The position numbers and the translations under genes are program-made. The notes beneath the pieces are model-generated. The model ran no database searches. It saw only the letters and a list, made by a program, of their open reading frames with translations, and was not told where the DNA came from. Below are positions 61,301 through 64,000 of a stretch of 64,000 bases of DNA, piece by piece. Each line of letters begins with the position of its first letter. Position 1 is the stretch's first letter. Origin of the DNA: Setophaga petechia (lineage: Eukaryota > Chordata > Aves > Passeriformes > Parulidae); the NCBI GenBank assembly GCA_024362935.1, contig JANCRA010000008.1, positions 31,614,557 to 31,678,556 on the forward strand. The letters run 5' to 3'.

Positions 61301-62481
61301 CAAATTACTTCATTGTGTTTGCTTTATTTTACTGGGGTTTCTGGGGGTTTTTTCAGTACACTTTCCTTGTTCCCACTAGGTGGATGAGCTTTATGAAGCC
61401 TATTGTATCCAAAGACGTCTCTGTGATGGTGCCAGCAAAATGAAGCAAGCTTTTGCAATGTCTCCTGCCAGCAAAGCTGCTCGAGAGAGTTTGACTGAAA
61501 TCAACAGGAGCTACAAGGAGTACACCGAGGTACATCCTCATCAGTTCATTCTTTTCACTCGCACACTGTTTGAAAGCCATGGGAACCTTGCCACTAATTT
61601 CAGGAAGTTTCATCCAGAAATAAAACTCATCAAAGAAGAATTAGTATTTGTTTTACTTCAGGTGAATACGTGATGACTGACAAAGACAGCTTACATGGGC
61701 CCAAAAGGTTCCTTGAAATAACAGTTTAGACTCTATAAGAGCAGGGTTATACCTGGGAACTGTAGCACAAAAGCAAAAGCATAAATCTGCCCCAAACCTA
61801 CTTAAATTCCAACTACCTCCTTCCCACCTGCAGATGTAGGGATGGCAGCTTGACTGGAAATGATGTGCCTACAGACATGTCCTGCATCCTATGCGTTGAA
61901 CTTGCTGTGGTGAAAATCTATTTTATTAAACAGACAGGAGATGATGAACGAGTCTAATAGTGTTGTAGACTTCCCAGCACACAAGCTGTGACAACCTTCC
62001 AAAACCTGAAGGAAGAACTGGAAAGGGGCTAATATCCATCTCTCACAGCCTTCTTTCTTAATGTAGTCCATGTTTCTTGAGAGATTAAATCATGCTGGCA
62101 GCCACTTTGCCATAGAGCTGCTGCTGTTGGCACAAGTCCTGGCTGGAGAGGACCAAAACAGTGAGCAGGTTATCCTCCAAGGCCAAAGCTTCCCTTTTGC
62201 CATCGTGAGGATTAGCATGCAGCAGCAGAGAAGCTGCTGGTTGAAGTGTCAAAAAAAGCAGGCATAGCTGCCATTTTTTAGGGCCAGACCTAGTTAAACA
62301 AGGATGGCTCTGAGATTGATTTTCTTGCAAAATATCTTGAATCTATCCTTACAAACAGACCTTAAAAAAAAATCCCAAAGAAAGTGTCTGGCCTCACTGT
62401 TCTGTTTTCCAACACAGAACATGTGTACCATAGAAGCAGAGCTGGAAAACCTATTGGGGGAGTTCTGCATCAAGATGAAAG
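37205..62481 (+). CDS. RIPOR2: RIPOR2 (FAM65B), partial gene, exons 1-8 of more
   Basis: This is the Rho family-interacting cell polarization regulator 2 gene. The protein binds RhoA and acts as an atypical inhibitor of it. It has been linked to leukocyte polarity and T-cell quiescence, myoblast fusion and the base of hair-cell stereocilia. Eight exons are seen: 37205-37301 (candidate alternative start), 55150-55276, 56408-56563, 57199-57277, 57493-57516, 58501-58554, 61380-61529 and 62418-62481. From the ATG at 55176 they encode 209 residues plus one base of the next codon. Every junction keeps frame, and the result matches RIPOR2 nearly throughout, including [33 protein letters not shown] and [20 protein letters not shown]. 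This is the N-terminal RIPOR (PL48) region; the human protein is about 1,068 residues, so roughly four fifths lies beyond the window. RIPOR1 and RIPOR3 fit less well at the N-terminus. Confidence 0.97.
37608..37725 (+). other. Possible non-coding alternative first exon of RIPOR2
   Basis: A GC-rich segment in the island ends at GGCTGCAACAG|GTACCC, which could be a donor, though positions +4 and +5 are poor. If joined to exon 2, the frame leading to MSIG has a TGA about 20 bases before the junction and no ATG after it. Such a transcript would therefore start at 55176, giving the usual short N-terminus. The left border is arbitrary. This is a weak suggestion based on one splice-like site. Confidence 0.2.
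37771..37794 (+). repeat. GGAA tetranucleotide array in the CpG island
   Basis: Six tetranucleotides in register, five GGAA and one CGAA. GGAA is the core of ETS-factor sites, and clustered copies can act as promoter or enhancer elements. Its place inside the presumed promoter of a gene expressed in blood cells is suggestive only, since purine tetranucleotide runs are also common by slippage. Confidence 0.8.
40940..41222 (-). mobile_element. CR1 LINE 3' end, inverted, in RIPOR2 intron 1
   Basis: The 3' terminus is at the left, with AGAATCATAGAATGGCTTAG and GGTTGGAAGGGACC. It is followed by CCATCTAGTCTAAGCCCCC, a TCCAACCTGACC block and CCTTCTCCTATCACTAC at the truncated inner end. Only the untranslated tail and the last part of ORF2 remain. 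It looks younger than the copy at 44673, because the terminal segment is close to the family consensus as I remember it. It is antisense to RIPOR2. Confidence 0.95.
44673..45305 (-). mobile_element. CR1 LINE 3' half, inverted, in RIPOR2 intron 1
   Basis: Starting at GTAGAATGGTTTGTGTTGGAAGGGACC the copy runs through the usual CR1 tail. It contains CCATCTAGTTCCAATCCC, CCTTGTCCTCTTACTACAG, TTCTCTTTGCCAGCTGAAC, the CCCAGCATGTCC block and TTGATGCAGCACAGAAT. It ends near TTGCACATTGTTGAGTCAT. That corresponds to roughly the last 630 bp of the family. It is antisense to RIPOR2, frameshifted and inactive, and it has no AGAATCATAG terminus as sharp as that of the copy at 40940. Confidence 0.93.
55150..55276 (+). 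CDS. RIPOR2: RIPOR2 exon 2, usual start codon at 55176
   Basis: The acceptor is TTGTTTTTCAG ending at 55149. The ATG at 55176 begins [20 protein letters not shown] and continues [13 protein letters not shown], residues 1-33, plus two bases of codon 34. The 26 bases before the ATG are open in the same frame (ISPRLPDI), which allows an upstream coding exon. The exon carries 101 coding bases, so the next exon starts at coding position 102, the same place as in human RIPOR2 as I recall it. RSQS (18-21) and RRSRCNS (31-37) look like basophilic kinase or 14-3-3 type sites, consistent with reported 14-3-3 binding; the site assignment is inference. The donor is AG|GCAAGT, a GC donor. Confidence 0.95.
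55277..56407 (+). other. RIPOR2 intron 2, GC-AG type, 1.1 kb
   Basis: The reading frame fixes the exon ends at 55276 and 56408, so this intron must begin GC and end AG. The donor AG|GCAAGT is otherwise a perfect match to the consensus, as is typical of GC-AG introns. No alternative GT donor nearby keeps both the known protein sequence and frame. The acceptor is preceded by a T-rich tract. No repeats or other genes are seen inside. Confidence 0.88.
56408..56563 (+). CDS. RIPOR2: RIPOR2 exon 3
   Basis: At 156 bases (52 codons' worth) with the same phase at both ends, it can be skipped without shifting frame. It completes Arg34, encodes [20 protein letters not shown] (35-54) and the basic, helix-forming stretch up to GL85, and leaves GA of Asp86. 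The many Lys residues (46-56 and 61-73) fit a membrane- or partner-binding basic segment. In humans I recall an acceptor-site variant (c.102-1G>A) that skips this exon, removes 52 residues and causes recessive deafness with loss of membrane localisation. The donor is GA|GTAAGA. The ATG-containing stretch at 56468 is internal and not a start. Confidence 0.97.
56564..57198 (+). other. RIPOR2 intron 3
   Basis: This is a GT-AG intron of 635 bp with the acceptor TTTGTCTTTGCAG. It contains a T9 run around 56800 and nothing else recognised. An open frame from 57095 runs through the acceptor into exon 4 but has no upstream support as a coding start. Confidence 0.85.
57199..57277 (+). CDS. RIPOR2: RIPOR2 exon 4
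   Basis: The first T completes Asp86. The exon then encodes [19 protein letters not shown] (87-105) and MKRNSRL to residue 112, ending in phase 0 at CTG|GTACGT. The spacing of Leu, Val and Ile with charged residues between them indicates an amphipathic, coiled-coil-like helix. It is part of the N-terminal RIPOR region that carries self-association and Rho-related functions in the family. No defects are seen. Confidence 0.97.
57278..57492 (+). other. RIPOR2 intron 4, 215 bp
   Basis: This short GT-AG intron has donor GTACGT and an acceptor preceded by GTGTTCTCTGTTGCAG. Its small size next to the following 24-nt exon suits exon recognition across the intron. Confidence 0.9.
57493..57516 (+). 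CDS. RIPOR2: RIPOR2 exon 5, 24-nt microexon
   Basis: Eight whole codons, GVLYDLDK (113-120), are flanked by GTTGCAG and AAG|GTATGC. Both borders are phase 0, so inclusion or skipping would not shift frame. The peptide is the one expected between SRL and QIK in RIPOR2, so the exon is real despite its size. Gene predictors easily miss exons this short. Microexons of this size are often regulated in neural or muscle tissue; whether this one is regulated cannot be seen from the sequence. Confidence 0.96.
57517..58500 (+). other. RIPOR2 intron 5
   Basis: This is a GT-AG intron of 984 bp. It has an AT-rich stretch near 58230-58300 and a strong polypyrimidine tract (TGCCTTTTCCTTTCTTTCAG) before the acceptor. 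GGAAGGAAGGAAG occurs near 57816. No mobile element is recognised. Confidence 0.85.
58501..58554 (+). CDS. RIPOR2: RIPOR2 exon 6
   Basis: Eighteen codons, [18 protein letters not shown] (121-138), with phase 0 at both ends; the donor is AAG|GTAATG. It continues the basic helical segment and is nearly identical to the mammalian sequence I recall, where IKTIERYMRR replaces [10 protein letters not shown]. At 54 bases it is another small, symmetrical exon. Confidence 0.97.
58555..61379 (+). other. RIPOR2 intron 6, 2.8 kb
   Basis: This is a GT-AG intron. Near the 3' end TTTTTTCAG at 61356 is a second possible acceptor, 23 bases before the used one; using it would shift frame. A minus-strand open frame at 60861-61139 has no recognised relatives. 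No CR1 or LTR is seen. Confidence 0.8.
61380..61529 (+). CDS. RIPOR2: RIPOR2 exon 7
   Basis: Fifty whole codons (139-188) begin [20 protein letters not shown], continue [20 protein letters not shown] and end [10 protein letters not shown]. The acceptor is TTGTTCCCACTAG and the donor GAG|GTACAT, with phase 0 at both ends. Cys at residue 153 stands where I recall Gln in mammals. The open frame continues past the donor to 61673, but that extension is intronic: the protein resumes in exon 8 with [10 protein letters not shown] as expected. Confidence 0.97.
61530..62417 (+). other. RIPOR2 intron 7
   Basis: This is a GT-AG intron of 888 bp with the acceptor CTGTTTTCCAACACAG. No repeat or RNA gene is recognised. 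If retained, it would add 48 codons after exon 7 before a stop. Confidence 0.85.
62418..62481 (+). CDS. RIPOR2: RIPOR2 exon 8, last exon in the window
   Basis: Encodes [20 protein letters not shown] plus Lys (189-209) and one base of the next codon, ending AAAG|GTAAGT, an optimal donor. The acidic, Leu-rich sequence continues the helical N-terminal region. The next exon should begin with two bases completing a Gly codon and read like LAGFARLCPGDQYE; I searched to 64000 and did not find it, so the gene continues to the right. Confidence 0.97.
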
Positions 62482-64000
62482 GTAAGTGCCTTTTCACCTT
62501 TCCCTTGTTTCTCAGAAACAGTAGCAGTTGCTGCACACATTGGTGAGGGAATTGAGACATGCTGTGTGACATGCTTTATGACAGGTGGGGTTTCTCACCC
62601 ATTTCTGAGCCTTCAAACCCCCTATTCACACCCCTGCCCACTGGAAAGGATTACAGAAACAGAAATACCAATGCTTACAGACTTTCTGAGATTCTGGTTT
62701 TTGTTTTCTAGACTAATTACCTCCCACAAAGACTCCTCCCAACAGCCAGAGCAATTCAGTTTTGAAGACTGCTGTAATTTTTGCCTCTATTTTCAGTAAT
62801 TCTTTGGGAAGATGACTGGGAAATCTGAATTTCCATGGAGCTGAACTCAAAATTTAAAATAGCTTTTTAATTTGACATCAGCTCTTTCTAACTCCTCTAC
62901 TAAATTGTGACCAATACTATTTTTCACCAAATGTAAAAAAGCAAAAAGCTGGGGATAGTTTTCCTAGATAACTCTGTGATGACATTCACCTTTCCATTTT
63001 ATTCCTTGTCTTTATGACAGGGGAGTTTATGGGATTGAATACAATAGATTTAATTTTACTGGAAGCCTCCATGGATCATCAGGTATTGCTAATGCTGTTA
63101 TCCCTTTAAGACTCAATGTCTTAAAGAAGAGATTGGGAGGGGATATCTTTTTTGGATCTTCAGTCACTGGCATGAGAATAGTTCTATAAAACAAAGTCAG
63201 CATCTAAATATTCATGAACTCTTAATTCTTCACTTGGTATCTTGCCATTTAAAACATCCACAGTATTGCTGGTATGGAGTCACAAATCTCATACCAGGTT
63301 TTGATTCTGCCTGCCTTGTCACAGTTGTTTCCTATGATTGCATCGCATAAGATTAAGATTAATCTTAGATTAAATTAAAATAGCTACTCTGTGCTCTCAT
63401 ATTAGAAAAAACAATTGCAGCAGATGTTGCAGTTCTCCTAGCTCCATCCCTCAGGTTTTAGATGAAATGAACACACAGAGACAGATATTTCTGTACAAGA
63501 GCCCACAGCAGAACCACAGCATGGACATGTTGAATGAAGCAATGTCACAGAGTGTGTAAAGGGATTTTCCAGCTCCCTTGGAGCATTTCTTTACTTGCTG
63601 TAAATGCAGTGCATAGTTCCTGGCAGCAGGACATGTTGCAGAAGGTGTCACAGTGTCACAAATGTCTTGTCTGAAGAGGTCTGGCCCCTTCTCTTTGGAT
63701 GCCAAATCCTCTGGCAGAACTCAAGGGCTCTGGAGAAGGCAGGTACTGCACTCATGTGCAGGAGCAGAGTGCAGAGCACAAGCAGCAGCTGCTACTGAAC
63801 AGAGTTTGCATCACTTAAAGAAGCCCAAATTAGAAAACAGCAAAGAGAAATGCCATACTAAGTATTCTCTAATTAGGGCATCTGAGATTTCTATCTAGAT
63901 AGTTTTCCCTAGGAATAGGAATCCTATAGGACAATATAGCCATCACTATTGCTAAGGCTTGCAGCAGCTCTGGCGAAAAGGCCTGCAGATCACACAGCAA
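62482..64000 (+). other. RIPOR2 intron 8, incomplete
   Basis: Starts with GTAAGT and runs off the window. No exon matching the expected continuation is present, and no mobile element or RNA gene is recognised. The phrase TTTGACATCAGCT at 62872-62884 recurs at 60770-60782 in intron 6 in a similar AT-rich setting. Confidence 0.75.

Noticed and set aside
61380..61673. 97-codon frame as an independent gene.
   Set aside because: It is RIPOR2 exon 7 read through its donor at 61530. The true continuation is exon 8 at 62418.
1..64000. CRISPR arrays, operons, tRNA or rRNA genes and other prokaryotic or RNA features.
   Set aside because: No regularly spaced repeats, no cloverleaf-like genes and no rRNA sequence were recognised, and the DNA is vertebrate nuclear sequence.

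Overview
The window is nuclear DNA from a bird, probably a songbird. The evidence is several truncated CR1 LINEs with the avian 3' ends (ATTCTRTG-type octamers, or AGAATCATAG when inverted), a solo LTR of the layout common in passerine genomes, and compact vertebrate GT-AG introns. It is gene-poor. I find one gene, RIPOR2 (FAM65B), on the + strand, with its 5' end at a CpG island near 37.1-37.95 kb and its 3' part running off the right edge.

Layout. Positions 1-37,000 are intergenic, with no recognisable gene on either strand. They hold CR1 pieces (about 690-760, 893-1657, 15676-15795, 22332-22401, 24988-25895), a solo LTR (about 12705-12998), simple tracts (T15, a T/G tract, A29), a G-quadruplex-type G tract (13237-13266) and a small GC-rich patch with a 17-bp tandem duplication (22640-22767). 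A perfect 20-bp palindrome lies at 36857-36876, just before the CpG island. Positions 37302-55149 are a 17.8-kb first intron carrying two antisense CR1 copies. Positions 55150-62481 hold seven compact exons. Positions 62482-64000 are intron leading to the next exon, which is not in the window.

The gene. From the usual ATG (55176) the exons encode 209 residues plus one base of the next codon. All junction phases agree, and the protein closely matches vertebrate RIPOR2 as I remember it. RIPOR2 is an atypical inhibitor of RhoA, with roles in leukocyte polarity and quiescence, myoblast differentiation and hair-cell stereocilia. Points of note: a GC-AG intron after coding base 101; a 24-nt microexon encoding GVLYDLDK; a 156-nt phase-symmetrical exon 3, the exon I recall as affected in a human deafness splice variant; and an upstream exon in the CpG island that joins exon 2 in frame and would add 41 N-terminal residues.

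In mammals CMAH (a pseudogene in humans) and then CARMIL1 lie 5' of RIPOR2. I see neither here, which fits the known absence of CMAH in birds. I found no undescribed coding system. The most useful observations concern RIPOR2 gene structure and its promoter.
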